The notes beneath the pieces were generated by a model that saw nothing but the letters and a program-made list of their open reading frames with translations, made no database searches and was not told the origin of the DNA. The translations under genes were made by a program, and so were the position numbers. 14,956 bases of DNA, from assembly GCA_937969105.1 (NCBI GenBank), contig CALBUZ010000026.1, positions 1 to 14,956 on the forward strand. The letters are read 5' to 3'. How positions within the stretch are numbered: position 1 is the first letter of the stretch; every line of letters begins with the position of its first letter. Shown in pieces: positions 1 through 7,522 of this stretch. Source of the DNA: an uncultured Collinsella sp. (GTDB lineage Bacteria > Actinomycetota > Coriobacteriia > Coriobacteriales > Coriobacteriaceae).

Positions 1-98
1 AAAAGGTAACAGTACTCATATTTGCCCTTTTTTGGCCACAAGCCCTAAAACAAGCCTCGCCAGGGTCGGGAAACGGGCCAAATCGTCGGCCTCGAGGT

Positions 99-353
99 TT
101 ATTCCACGGTGCCGTAGACGGCGCCCCAGCCGTGGGCAGCCAAGGCTGAGTTGAGCTGGTCGCAAAGCGATTGACGGTCGTAGTAGCCGGGCGGCAAAAG
201 GTTGACGATTTCCATGAGATCGGGCGCCAAGTCCAAGATCTCGGCCTGTACGATTAGATCCAGGCGGTCGATGGCGTGGCGGTCGTAAAACAGCCCGTCG
301 ACCAGGCGCTGCAGGTCGCCGAATTCCTCGGCCTGGAACGATCCATACTCCAT
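99..353 (-). CDS. small uncharacterised protein (84 aa)
   Basis: I do not recognise a named family. The start is set at the ATG whose A is at 353, because AAGGAGG lies about 7 nt upstream on the minus strand; a longer reading to 383 would start before this ribosome-binding site. The 84-aa product is acidic and mostly helical-looking, with no signal peptide, membrane segment or cysteine pairs. The second half (ILDLAPDLMEIVNLLPPGYY, then DRQSLCDQLNSAL) faintly recalls the DUF2795 pattern of a helix, an LP turn, and an aromatic followed by a short helix; this is a weak resemblance only. The gene diverges from the aminotransferase, with about 150 nt between the two starts that must hold both promoters. 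Codon bias matches the neighbours, which supports real coding. Confidence 0.72.
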   Translation of the reverse strand: MEYGSFQAEEFGDLQRLVDGLFYDRHAIDRLDLIVQAEILDLAPDLMEIVNLLPPGYYDRQSLCDQLNSALAAHGWGAVYGTVE

Positions 354-455
354 AGTGCCTCCTTGGGCGCCCCACGCCGGCATGCGCGGCGATTCGTAAT
401 TTATTGCGATGGACTTAATCTATCACGGCTTCATAACGTTGCGGCGGTGGCGGTC

Positions 456-461
456 TATACT
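456..461 (+). promoter_or_regulatory. probable -10 box upstream of the aminotransferase
   Basis: TATACT matches the sigma-70 type -10 consensus at 5 of 6 bases and lies 42 nt before the aminotransferase ATG at 504. No convincing -35 is visible at 16-18 nt spacing (ATAACG at 17). The same TATACT hexamer occurs ahead of tatA at 2247-2252. Confidence 0.4.
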
Positions 462-503
462 TAGACGAACTGCAACGTACCGCTTCGCGAAAGGTCGCAC
501 CCC

Positions 504-1808
504 ATGCAGACGATCTACCAGAAGATGGAAACCACCGAACTCGATGCCGCCATCGAGGCGCTCAAAGCCGAGGTCGCCGAGGTCAAGGCCAAGGGTCTGG
601 CGCTCGACATGGCCCGCGGCAAGCCGTCGCCCTCCCAGGTGGACATCTCGCGCCCCATGCTTGATATCCTCAACGCCGACGCCGATTTGCACGACGGCAA
701 CGTCGACTGTTCCAATTACGGCTGTTTTGAGGGTATTCCCTCGGCACGCAAGTTGGCAGGGGAGTTCCTGGGCTGCCCCGCCGAGCAGACGCTCGTGCTG
801 GGTTCGTCGAGCCTTTTGATCGAGCACGACATCGCCGGTATGTTCTGGCGCTGTGGCTCGTGCGGCAGCGAGCCCTGGGACGCCTACGAGGCCGCGCACG
901 ACGGCAAGAAGGTCAAGTTCCTGTGCCCCGTTCCCGGCTACGATCGCCACTTTGGCATCACCGCCGACTTGGGCATCGGGAACGTCCCCGTCGCGATGAC
1001 CGACAACGGCCCCGACATGGACGAGATCGAGCGCCTCGTTGCCGCTGACGACTCCATCAAGGGTATCTGGTGCGTGCCCAAGTATTCCAACCCTACGGGC
1101 ATCACCTTTAGCGAGGACACTGTGCGCCGCCTGGTCGAGATGCCCACGGCCGCGTCCGATTTCCGCATCTTCTGGGACAACGCCTACTGCGTGCACGACC
1201 TGTACGACGAGACCGACGAGCTCGCAAACATCTTTGACCTCGCTCGCGCGGCGGGCACCGAGGACCGCGTGGTGGCCTTTGCCTCGACGTCCAAGATCAC
1301 CTTCCCGGGCGCCGGCATCGGCTTTATCGGTGCGAGCCCCGCGGTCATCGCCGAGTTCTCCAAGCGCCTGAAGGCCGGCCTTATCAGCGCCGACAAGCTC
1401 AACCAGCTGCGTCACGTGCGTTTCCTTCCCACCATCGAGGCGGTCAAGGAGCACATGAAAAAGCACGCCGAGTTCCTGCGTCCGCGCTTTGAGGCCGTCG
1501 AGCGCAAGCTCACCGAGGGCTTGGGCGACACGGGCTGCGCCACCTGGACGCACCCCCGCGGCGGCTACTTTGTAAGCTTCGATGGTCCCGAGGGCTCGGC
1601 CCAGAAGGTCGCCGCGCTTTGCGCCGACCTGGGCGTCAAGCTCACGCCTGCCGGTGCCACCTGGCCCTATGGCAAGGACCCGCGCGACACCAACATCCGC
1701 ATCGCGCCGAGCTATCCCACGGTCGAGGACCTGGAGGCAGCGCTCGACGTACTGGTGCTGGCCGTTAAGCTTGTCGCTGCCGAGCTTGCGCGTGCCGAGC
1801 GCGCCTAA
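504..1808 (+). CDS. PLP-dependent aminotransferase, aspartate aminotransferase Ic / MocR-like family (PF12897 type)
   Basis: A fold-type I PLP aminotransferase of 434 aa, a normal length for the family. Family members such as the Corynebacterium aspartate aminotransferase exchange the amino group between aspartate and 2-oxoglutarate; the substrate here is inferred. Visible motifs are LDMARGKPSPSQ near residue 34, SNYG at 70-73, the SNPTG loop with N196, WDNAY with D225 and Y228 contacting the cofactor, STSKITFPGAG with K264 as the Schiff-base lysine, and NIRIAPS with R399 for the substrate carboxylate. All key residues are present. The protein is cytosolic, with no signal peptide. The ATG at 504 follows AAAGG at about 9 nt. 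The STAS gene starts 51 nt after the stop and may be co-transcribed. PF12897 is often labelled MocR-like, but there is no N-terminal DNA-binding domain here, so it is an enzyme and not a regulator. Confidence 0.92.
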   Translation: MQTIYQKMETTELDAAIEALKAEVAEVKAKGLALDMARGKPSPSQVDISRPMLDILNADADLHDGNVDCSNYGCFEGIPSARKLAGEFLGCPAEQTLVLGSSSLLIEHDIAGMFWRCGSCGSEPWDAYEAAHDGKKVKFLCPVPGYDRHFGITADLGIGNVPVAMTDNGPDMDEIERLVAADDSIKGIWCVPKYSNPTGITFSEDTVRRLVEMPTAASDFRIFWDNAYCVHDLYDETDELANIFDLARAAGTEDRVVAFASTSKITFPGAGIGFIGASPAVIAEFSKRLKAGLISADKLNQLRHVRFLPTIEAVKEHMKKHAEFLRPRFEAVERKLTEGLGDTGCATWTHPRGGYFVSFDGPEGSAQKVAALCADLGVKLTPAGATWPYGKDPRDTNIRIAPSYPTVEDLEAALDVLVLAVKLVAAELARAERA

Positions 1809-1859
1809 CGCGCGGCTTCCCGTACTATCCGCACTTTCGATACGTAAAGGAGCGTATAC

Positions 1860-2174
1860 ATGGATTTGGGTATTTCCACCAACCCCACGCCAGAGCTCTA
1901 CACCATTAAGGTGACCGGCGAGATCGATATCTCTAACGCCGATAGCCTGCGCAATGCCATCGACCTGGCGCTCGAGCAGCCCACTGAGGCCGTTGAGCTC
2001 GATTTTGCCCAGGTGAGCTACATCGACTCGACGGGCATTGGCGTGCTCGTGGGCGCCGCGCACCACGCGGTCGACCACGGCAAGCGCTTTAGCTGCACCA
2101 ATGTGCAGCCCCCGGTGATGCGCGTGGTTCAGCTGTTGGGTGTCGACCAGGAGATTTCGATCACCGCTGCATAA
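1860..2174 (+). CDS. STAS-domain anti-sigma-factor antagonist (SpoIIAA/RsbV-like)
   Basis: A single STAS domain of 104 aa. Such proteins bind an anti-sigma kinase and release its sigma factor; the switch is phosphorylation of a serine in the DSTGIG loop, here S57 in YIDSTGIGVL. The N-terminal strand pattern (YTIKVTGEIDISNADSLR) and the C-terminal segment (VMRVVQLLGV) are typical. The ATG is preceded by AAAGGAG with 7 nt spacing. The gene follows the aminotransferase by 51 nt, so one transcript is likely. No cognate anti-sigma kinase (RsbW/SpoIIAB type) or sigma factor lies in the window, so its partner must be encoded elsewhere. It could act in general stress control or, less likely, in another STAS role; the family call is firm and the pathway is inferred. 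Confidence 0.9.
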   Translation: MDLGISTNPTPELYTIKVTGEIDISNADSLRNAIDLALEQPTEAVELDFAQVSYIDSTGIGVLVGAAHHAVDHGKRFSCTNVQPPVMRVVQLLGVDQEISITAA

Positions 2175-2178
2175 TCTT

Positions 2179-2194
2179 TGCCCCCAAAAGGGCA
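2179..2194 (+). terminator. weak hairpin after the STAS gene
   Basis: TGCCC at 2179-2183 pairs with GGGCA at 2190-2194 around a CCAAAA loop, 5 nt after the STAS stop codon. There is no U-tract. It may weakly end or process the transcript, but the stem is only 5 bp. Confidence 0.3.
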
Positions 2195-2223
2195 TGCCGT
2201 TTGACATATGTTTGTGATGCGCT

Positions 2224-2252
2224 CGGACGTTTTGGCGTCCGGGCGCTATACT
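2224..2252 (+). promoter_or_regulatory. possible promoter of the tat-hyp-topA cluster
   Basis: TATACT at 2247-2252 is a good -10 match. CGGACG at 2224-2229, 17 nt upstream, keeps only the central GAC of a -35. The spacer carries a 6-bp hairpin, CGGACG at 2224-2229 with CGTCCG at 2236-2241, which overlaps the -35 position. A perfect TTGACA at 2201-2206 has no -10 at the usual spacing. The tatA start lies about 75 nt downstream, leaving a leader of some 65-70 nt. Confidence 0.4.
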
Positions 2253-2327
2253 TGACCGAATGAATAGACGAGTTCCGGCCGAATGGCGCGGTGCGGGCTC
2301 GACTCACATCGAGCCTTGGAGGTATGT

Positions 2328-2915
2328 GTGTTTGGTATTGGAGAGGGTGAGCTCGCGATCATCGTGGTCTTCGGCTTTTTGCTGTTTGGCCCGGATAAGC
2401 TCCCGCAGATGGGCCGCACGATCGGCCGTGCCATCCGTCAGTTCCGCGAGACGCAGGAAAAGATGACGGCCGTTGTTCAGTCCGAGATCATCGATCCGGT
2501 AAGCGAGGCCGCGTCGGCTCCGGTCAAGCCCAAGAAGGCTGCCGTCGACGACGATTCCGATGCGGACGAGGATGCCGCCGAGACGGCAGCGCCCGCCAAG
2601 AAGGAGACCTTTGCCGAGCGCCGCGCCCGTCTTGCTGCCGAGAAGGCCGCGAGCGAGGGTGCTGCTGAGGGCGAAGGTGCTGCCGACGAGGCCGGGGGCG
2701 CCGAGCCCGCCGAGGCCGAGCCTGCCGCTGCCACCGTCGAGCCCGAACCTGCTGCAGAGCCGGAGCCGGAGCCCGAGCCGGCAGAGCCCACGACGGCTGA
2801 CCTCTACGCCCGTCGTCCCCGCAAGCGCAAGGCCGTCGTCGACCAGCTCGCTCGCGAGCTCGAGGCCGAGGACGACGTCGCTGCCGCCGACGCCTCGAAG
2901 GGAGGCGATGAGTAA
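2328..2915 (+). CDS. tatA: Sec-independent translocase subunit, TatA/TatB family
   Basis: A membrane component of the twin-arginine translocation system, which exports folded proteins. The 195-aa protein has the family layout: a short N-terminal membrane helix at about residues 8-20 (ELAIIVVFGFLLF), the FGPDKLP hinge at 20-26, and an amphipathic helix at about 27-46 (MGRTIGRAIRQFRETQEKM). FG is TatA-like while GP is common in TatB, so I do not separate the two. The GTG at 2328 was chosen because GGAGG ends 5 nt upstream; the in-frame ATG at 2283 would put 15 unlikely residues before the membrane helix. From about residue 70 the protein is a long Ala/Glu/Pro-rich acidic stretch, including EPEPEPEP, ending in a basic PRKRKAV segment. 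The stop overlaps the tatC start by one base (TAATG). Confidence 0.9.
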   Translation: MFGIGEGELAIIVVFGFLLFGPDKLPQMGRTIGRAIRQFRETQEKMTAVVQSEIIDPVSEAASAPVKPKKAAVDDDSDADEDAAETAAPAKKETFAERRARLAAEKAASEGAAEGEGAADEAGGAEPAEAEPAAATVEPEPAAEPEPEPEPAEPTTADLYARRPRKRKAVVDQLARELEAEDDVAAADASKGGDE

Positions 2916-3706
2916 TGCCTATCGGACCTGCGCGAATGCCGCTCTTCGATCACCTGGGAGAGCTCCGTCGCCGTCTGACCATCGTGGTCGTATCGGTGTT
3001 TGCCGCCGCCATCGTGCTGTATTTCGCCACGCCCGTGGTGCTCGACATCCTGGAAGACCCCATCCGCTCCTTTGTGCCGGAAGGTAAGTTCTACATCACC
3101 ACCACGCTCGGCGGCTTTGGCCTGCGCTTCTCGCTGGCCATCAAGATGGCCGTGGTCATGTGCACGCCCATGATTATCTGGCAGATTCTGGCGTTTTTCC
3201 TGCCGGCGCTTCGCCCCAACGAGCGCAAGTGGGTCGTGCCCACGGTGCTCGCCTCGACGGTGCTGTTCTTCCTGGGCGCAATCTTTTGCTACTTCATCAT
3301 CATCCCGGCGGGCTTTGAGTGGCTCATCGGCGAGACCTCGGCCGTCGCCACGGCACTGCCTGACCTGGAGAACTACGTCAACATGGAGCTGCTCTTTATG
3401 ATCGGCTTTGGTGTGGCGTTTGAGCTGCCGCTCATCATCTTCTACCTGTCTGTTTTCCACATCGTGTCCTACGCGGCCTTCCGCAGCGCCTGGCGCTACG
3501 TGTACGTAGGCCTGCTCGTGGGTTCGGCTGTGATCACGCCCGACGGCTCGCCCGTTACCCTGGGCCTTATGTACGGCGCCCTGCTCTCGCTCTACGAGAT
3601 TTCGCTTGCCATCGCCCGAGTGGTCATTACCGCGCGCGAGGGCAAGGAGGGCTTGTTTGTGAGTCGTCTGGACCTGTTCTCGGACGATGAGGACGACGAG
3701 GAGTAA
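2915..3706 (+). CDS. tatC: Sec-independent protein translocase TatC
   Basis: The core membrane subunit of the Tat translocon; TatC binds the twin-arginine signal. At 263 aa it is of normal length with about six membrane segments (roughly residues 21-43, 72-98, 108-131, 157-181, 194-209 and 213-234). Signature parts are FDHLGELRRRL at 11-21, where E16 lies in the signal-binding surface, FELPLI with E170, and ITPDGSPVT followed by LYEISL at 207-231. The tail is strongly acidic (SDDEDDEE). The start overlaps the tatA stop, with AAGGGAGG upstream, and hypA begins 7 nt after the stop. A beta-lactamase-like lipoprotein with a Tat-like signal at 8758-9813 is a candidate substrate in this window. Confidence 0.97.
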   Translation: MPIGPARMPLFDHLGELRRRLTIVVVSVFAAAIVLYFATPVVLDILEDPIRSFVPEGKFYITTTLGGFGLRFSLAIKMAVVMCTPMIIWQILAFFLPALRPNERKWVVPTVLASTVLFFLGAIFCYFIIIPAGFEWLIGETSAVATALPDLENYVNMELLFMIGFGVAFELPLIIFYLSVFHIVSYAAFRSAWRYVYVGLLVGSAVITPDGSPVTLGLMYGALLSLYEISLAIARVVITAREGKEGLFVSRLDLFSDDEDDEE

Positions 3707-3712
3707 ATCGGT

Positions 3713-4069
3713 ATGCACGAGGTTGGCATTGTCAACGGCATACTCGATACAGTGATTCGCGCGGCGCGTGGGGCGGGGGCCTCGCGCGCCGTTTTGGTAA
3801 CGCTGCGTATCGGGGATATGACCGAGGTGGTGCGCGAGGCGCTCGACTTTGCGTGGGAGACGTTCCGCGACGAGGACCCGCTCACGCGCGGCTGCGAGCT
3901 TGCCGTGGAGGAAGTCCATCCACAAAGCAAGTGTCTGGACTGCGGTGAGGTCTTCGATCATGACCGTTTCCATTGCCGCTGCCCCCAATGTGGCGGCGCC
4001 AACGTGCGCCTGTTGCACGGCCGCGAGCTCGACATCGCGAGTATCGAAATCGAGACCCCCGACGATTAG
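3713..4069 (+). CDS. hypA: hydrogenase nickel-incorporation protein HypA
   Basis: A small metallochaperone (118 aa) that works with HypB to load nickel into [NiFe] hydrogenases, and in some bacteria into urease. The protein begins MHE; His2 is the conserved nickel ligand, so the start is fixed by the chemistry. The zinc site is visible as CLDC (C74, C77) and CPQC (C90, C93), with an additional C88. The N-terminal helix and strands (MHEVGIVNGILDTV) are typical. It follows tatC by 7 nt and precedes hypB by 55 nt. No hydrogenase structural gene and no hypC, D, E or F occurs in the window, so the target enzyme is encoded elsewhere. Confidence 0.95.
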   Translation: MHEVGIVNGILDTVIRAARGAGASRAVLVTLRIGDMTEVVREALDFAWETFRDEDPLTRGCELAVEEVHPQSKCLDCGEVFDHDRFHCRCPQCGGANVRLLHGRELDIASIEIETPDD

Positions 4070-4124
4070 CCCGCCAGCAACCTGGGGACGGGGTATAAAG
4101 GGGTCAAAGTAAGGAGCGCTGAGT

Positions 4125-4808
4125 ATGGCTGAGAAAACGATTGATATCGCGTCGCCGATCCTGTCGCGCAATGAGCGCCTGGCAGATCAGCTGCGTCAGC
4201 GATTTAAAGAGACAAACACCTATGTGATCAACGTCTTGTCGAGCCCTGGTTCGGGTAAGACCACTACGATTCTGGGCACCAACGAGCGCCTGCGCGACAA
4301 GGCCGGCCTGCACTGCGCCGTTATCGAGGGCGACATCGCCTCGGACGTCGACGCCATCACCATGAAGGAAGCCGGCATGCCCGCCATCCAGATCAACACG
4401 GGCGGCCTGTGCCACCTCGAGGGCAACATGATCATGGAGGCCGTTGACGCGTTCGACCAGGCCGTCGGTCTGGAGAACATCGACGTCATCTATATCGAAA
4501 ACGTGGGCAACCTGGTCTGCCCGGTCGACTTTGACCTGGGCGAGAACCTGTCCATCATGATTCTCTCGGTGCCCGAGGGCGACGACAAGCCTATCAAGTA
4601 CCCGGGCATCTTCCAGCACGCCGGCGCACAGCTGCTCAATAAGGTCGACGTGGCCCCGGCTTTCGATTTTGACATGGATAGGTATACTAAGACACTCGAT
4701 GACCTCAATCCGCAGGCGCCGCGGTTTGCCGTGAGCGCGCGCAAGGGCGAGGGCATGGATGCCTGGTGCGATTGGCTCATCGGGCAGATCGAGCAAGCAA
4801 GGGCGTAA
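4125..4808 (+). CDS. hypB: hydrogenase nickel-incorporation GTPase HypB
   Basis: A SIMIBI-class GTPase of 227 aa that hydrolyses GTP to drive nickel transfer with HypA. The P-loop SSPGSGKTT lies at about 39-47 (K45), the switch region EGDIASDVD at 68-76, and the guanine-specificity motif NKVD later. The dimer-interface metal ligands are C96 and H97 in GGLCHLE and C132 in NLVCP. The N-terminal part is short: there is no His-rich stretch and no CxxCGC nickel site as found in some HypB proteins, so it probably relies on HypA or on the interface site. The ATG follows AAGGAG. TATAAA at 4094-4099 in the hypA-hypB gap resembles a -10 box but lacks a -35. Confidence 0.96.
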   Translation: MAEKTIDIASPILSRNERLADQLRQRFKETNTYVINVLSSPGSGKTTTILGTNERLRDKAGLHCAVIEGDIASDVDAITMKEAGMPAIQINTGGLCHLEGNMIMEAVDAFDQAVGLENIDVIYIENVGNLVCPVDFDLGENLSIMILSVPEGDDKPIKYPGIFQHAGAQLLNKVDVAPAFDFDMDRYTKTLDDLNPQAPRFAVSARKGEGMDAWCDWLIGQIEQARA

Positions 4809-4862
4809 ATCGGCCGCCATACGGGCGGGCGTAGCCGCAGAGACACGAGATAGGAGCCTCTT

Positions 4863-7454
4863 TTGAAGCTCATCATCGCCGAGAAAAACGACGCCGCGCG
4901 TCAGATCGCCGAGCGTCTGTCCACGGGCAAACCCAAAAAGGACAAGGTGTACAACACCGCCATCTACCGTTTTGAGTGGAAGGGCGAGGAGTGCGTGACG
5001 ATCGGTCTTGCCGGTCACATCCTTGCGCCCGATTTTTGCGACAGCGTGCTGTTCGATAAAAAGCTGGGCTGGTATTCGGTTACCGAGGACGGCGAGATGC
5101 TACCGGCCGACATGCCCGATGGCCTGGCACGCCCGCCCTACGACACCAAGCGCAAGCCGTTTCTTGCCGACGGCATCTCCATCAAGGGCTGGAAGCTCGA
5201 GAGCCTGCCCTATCTCACCTGGGCGCCCGTCATTAAGTTGCCGGCCGAGAAAGAACTCATTCGCTCGCTCAAGAACCTCGCCAAAAAGTCCGACAGCGTC
5301 ATCATCGCCACGGACTTCGATCGCGAGGGCGAGCTGATCGGTTCGGACGCCCTCAACAAGGTGCGCGAGGTGGCGCCCGACTTGCCGGTCGCCCGCGCCC
5401 AGTATTCTTCGTTTACCAAGGCCGAGATCACGCAGGCCTTCGATAACCTTGTCTCGCTCGACCAGAACCTGGCCGACGCCGGCGAGAGCCGTCAGCACAT
5501 CGACCTCATTTGGGGTGCGGTGCTCACGCGCTACCTGACGCTCGCCAAGTTTGGCGGCTTTGGCAACGTGCGCTCCGCCGGCCGCGTGCAGACGCCGACG
5601 CTTGCCCTGGTGGTCGAGCGCGAGCGCGAGCGCATGGCGTTTGTGCCCGAGGACTATTGGCAGATTCGCGGCATGGGCGCCGCGCAAGGCGCTGCCGAGG
5701 ACGATCGCTTTAAGATCGCGCACAAGACGGCGCGCTTTACCGACAAGGATGCTGCTGAGACGGCGTACGGTCACGTTGACGGTGCCAAGACGGCAACCGT
5801 CGCCGCGGTGACCAAGCGCTCGCGCAAGCAGCAGCCGCCCACGCCGTTTGCGACCACCTCGCTGCAGGCTGCCGCTGCAGCCGAGGGTATCTCGCCTGCG
5901 CGTACCATGCGCATCGCCGAGTCCCTCTACATGGCGGGCCTCATCAGCTACCCGCGTGTCGACAACACCGTGTACCCCGCGACGCTCGATCTGGGCGCCG
6001 TGGTGAGCGACCTGGCAAAGATCAACCCGGCGCTGGCGCCCGTATGCAAAAAGGTCCTCGCCGGCCCCATGAAGCCCACGCGCGGCAAAGTCGAGACCAC
6101 CGACCACCCGCCTATCTATCCCACGGGCGAGGGCGATCCGTCCACGCTCGACGGCGGCCAGCGTAAGCTCTACGACCTCATCGCCCGCCGCTTCCTAGCG
6201 ACGCTTATGGGTCCCGCGACCATCGAGAACACCAAGCTCGAGCTCGACGTCAACGGTGAGCCGTTCGTGGCTTCGGGCGATGTGCTCGTGACTCCGGGCT
6301 TCCGCGAGGCGTATCCGTATGGACTTAAGCGCGATGAGCAGATGCCGCCGCTGGAGCAGGGCGATACGGTCGACGTGTTCGACATTAAGCTCGAGGCAAA
6401 GCAGACCGAGCCGCCCGCGCGCTACAGCCAGGGCAAGCTCGTGCAGGAGATGGAAAAGCGCGGCCTGGGCACCAAGTCCACGCGCGCGAGCATCATCGAG
6501 CGCCTGTATGCCGTGCGCTATCTCAAAAACGATCCCGTTGAGCCGAGCCAGCTGGGCATTGCCATCATCGATGCGCTGTCACAGTTTGCCCCGCGCATCA
6601 CGAGCCCCGATATGACCAGCGAGCTCGATGGCGACATGACCCGTGTGGAGCGCGGCGAGGACACCGAAGAGCATGTCGTGACGCACTCGCGCGCGCTGCT
6701 GGCTGGCGTGCTCGACGAGCTGCTCAAGCACACGCAGGAGCTGGGCGACGCCATCAGCGACGCCGTCACGGCCGATGCGCGCGTGGGCGCTTGCCCCAAG
6801 TGCGGCAAGGACCTGGTTATGAAGACGAGCGCCAAGACCCGCGGCAGCTTCATTGGCTGCATGGGCTGGCCCGACTGCGATGTGACCTATCCGGTGCCGA
6901 GCGGCGTCAAGGTGAGTCCGCTCGAGGGCGAGGCGGCCGTGTGCCCCGAGTGCGGCGCGCCGCGCATTAAATGCCAGCCGTTCCGCCAGAAGGCCTTCGA
7001 GATTTGCGTGAACCCCACGTGCCCCACCAACTACGAGCCTGACCTTAAGGTGGGCGAGTGCAAGGTGTGCGCCGAGGCCGGACGCCATGGCGACCTGATC
7101 GCGCACAAGAGCGAGAAGAGCGGCAAGCGCTTTATCCGCTGCACCAACTACGATGACTGCGGCGTGAGCTATCCTCTGCCGGCGCGCGGTAAGCTCGAGG
7201 CGACGGGTGAGACCTGCCCCGAGTGCGGCGCCCCCATCGTGGTGGTCAACACGGCGCGCGGCCCGTGGCGCATCTGCGTGAACATGGACTGCCCGACCAA
7301 GGAGAAGAAGCCCGCCCGCGGCCGCAAGACCACGACCAAGGCGAGCGCGGCAAAGAAGACGACGGCGGCAAAGAAGACCACGGCTAAGAAAGCAACTGCC
7401 GCCAAGAAGACGACCGCAAAAAAGACGACCACCAAGAAGGCCGCCGACAAGTAA
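4863..7454 (+). CDS. topA: DNA topoisomerase I, type IA, archaeal-like with four zinc ribbons
   Basis: Relaxes negatively supercoiled DNA by cutting one strand through a 5'-phosphotyrosine bond. The start is TTG with AGGAG 6 nt upstream. The TOPRIM domain opens with MKLIIAEKNDAA (E7) and carries DFDREGE at 151-157 for magnesium binding. SAGRVQTPTL is at 238-247 and the catalytic tyrosine is Y363 in LISYPRVDNTVYP. The YPRxDNTVYP form is closer to archaeal topoisomerase I than to the E. coli YMRTDS form. Four zinc ribbons follow: C644/647/666/672, C694/697/715/720, C733/736/760/766 and C785/788/805/810. Residues 815-863 form an AKKTT-repeat basic tail, as seen in actinobacterial TopA, where it aids DNA binding and processivity. 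At 863 aa it is full length. It starts 54 nt after hypB. Confidence 0.96.
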   Translation: MKLIIAEKNDAARQIAERLSTGKPKKDKVYNTAIYRFEWKGEECVTIGLAGHILAPDFCDSVLFDKKLGWYSVTEDGEMLPADMPDGLARPPYDTKRKPFLADGISIKGWKLESLPYLTWAPVIKLPAEKELIRSLKNLAKKSDSVIIATDFDREGELIGSDALNKVREVAPDLPVARAQYSSFTKAEITQAFDNLVSLDQNLADAGESRQHIDLIWGAVLTRYLTLAKFGGFGNVRSAGRVQTPTLALVVERERERMAFVPEDYWQIRGMGAAQGAAEDDRFKIAHKTARFTDKDAAETAYGHVDGAKTATVAAVTKRSRKQQPPTPFATTSLQAAAAAEGISPARTMRIAESLYMAGLISYPRVDNTVYPATLDLGAVVSDLAKINPALAPVCKKVLAGPMKPTRGKVETTDHPPIYPTGEGDPSTLDGGQRKLYDLIARRFLATLMGPATIENTKLELDVNGEPFVASGDVLVTPGFREAYPYGLKRDEQMPPLEQGDTVDVFDIKLEAKQTEPPARYSQGKLVQEMEKRGLGTKSTRASIIERLYAVRYLKNDPVEPSQLGIAIIDALSQFAPRITSPDMTSELDGDMTRVERGEDTEEHVVTHSRALLAGVLDELLKHTQELGDAISDAVTADARVGACPKCGKDLVMKTSAKTRGSFIGCMGWPDCDVTYPVPSGVKVSPLEGEAAVCPECGAPRIKCQPFRQKAFEICVNPTCPTNYEPDLKVGECKVCAEAGRHGDLIAHKSEKSGKRFIRCTNYDDCGVSYPLPARGKLEATGETCPECGAPIVVVNTARGPWRICVNMDCPTKEKKPARGRKTTTKASAAKKTTAAKKTTAKKATAAKKTTAKKTTTKKAADK

Positions 7455-7475
7455 CCGAGCACATATAGACGCGGC

Positions 7476-7513
7476 GGGGCCGGGCGCGCAAATGCAAATG
7501 CGCGCCCGGCCCC
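7476..7513 (+). terminator. strong GC hairpin after topA
   Basis: A perfect 14-bp stem, GGGGCCGGGCGCGC at 7476-7489 with its complement at 7500-7513, closes a 10-nt AT-rich loop. It lies 22 nt after the topA stop. There is no U-tract on either side, as is common in high-GC actinobacteria. It also lies beyond the 3' end of the convergent zinc-ribbon gene. Confidence 0.75.
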
Positions 7514-7522
7514 ACTTCTAAG

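Noticed and set aside
2201..2206. Perfect TTGACA as a -35 box
   Set aside because: No -10-like hexamer lies 16-18 nt downstream. The nearest good one (TATACT at 2247) is 40 nt away.
423..2207. 594-aa minus-strand open frame
   Set aside because: It is the antisense of the aminotransferase and STAS genes, whose motifs are unmistakable on the plus strand. Long antisense frames arise from the high-GC third-position bias.
2324..2350. 8-codon frame MCVWYWRG overlapping the tatA start
   Set aside because: It shares the tatA ribosome-binding site but in another frame. The tandem Trp codons invite an attenuation idea, but there is no supporting alternative hairpin and no Trp gene downstream.
4094..4099. 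TATAAA as an internal hypB promoter
   Set aside because: No -35 at a suitable distance, and the gene sits in a compact cluster. It is mentioned only in the hypB entry.
7310..7450. Repeated AAGAAGAC-like DNA as a tandem repeat or CRISPR-like array
   Set aside because: It encodes the Lys-rich AKKTT tail of TopA. The repetition is at the protein level, with no regular spacers.
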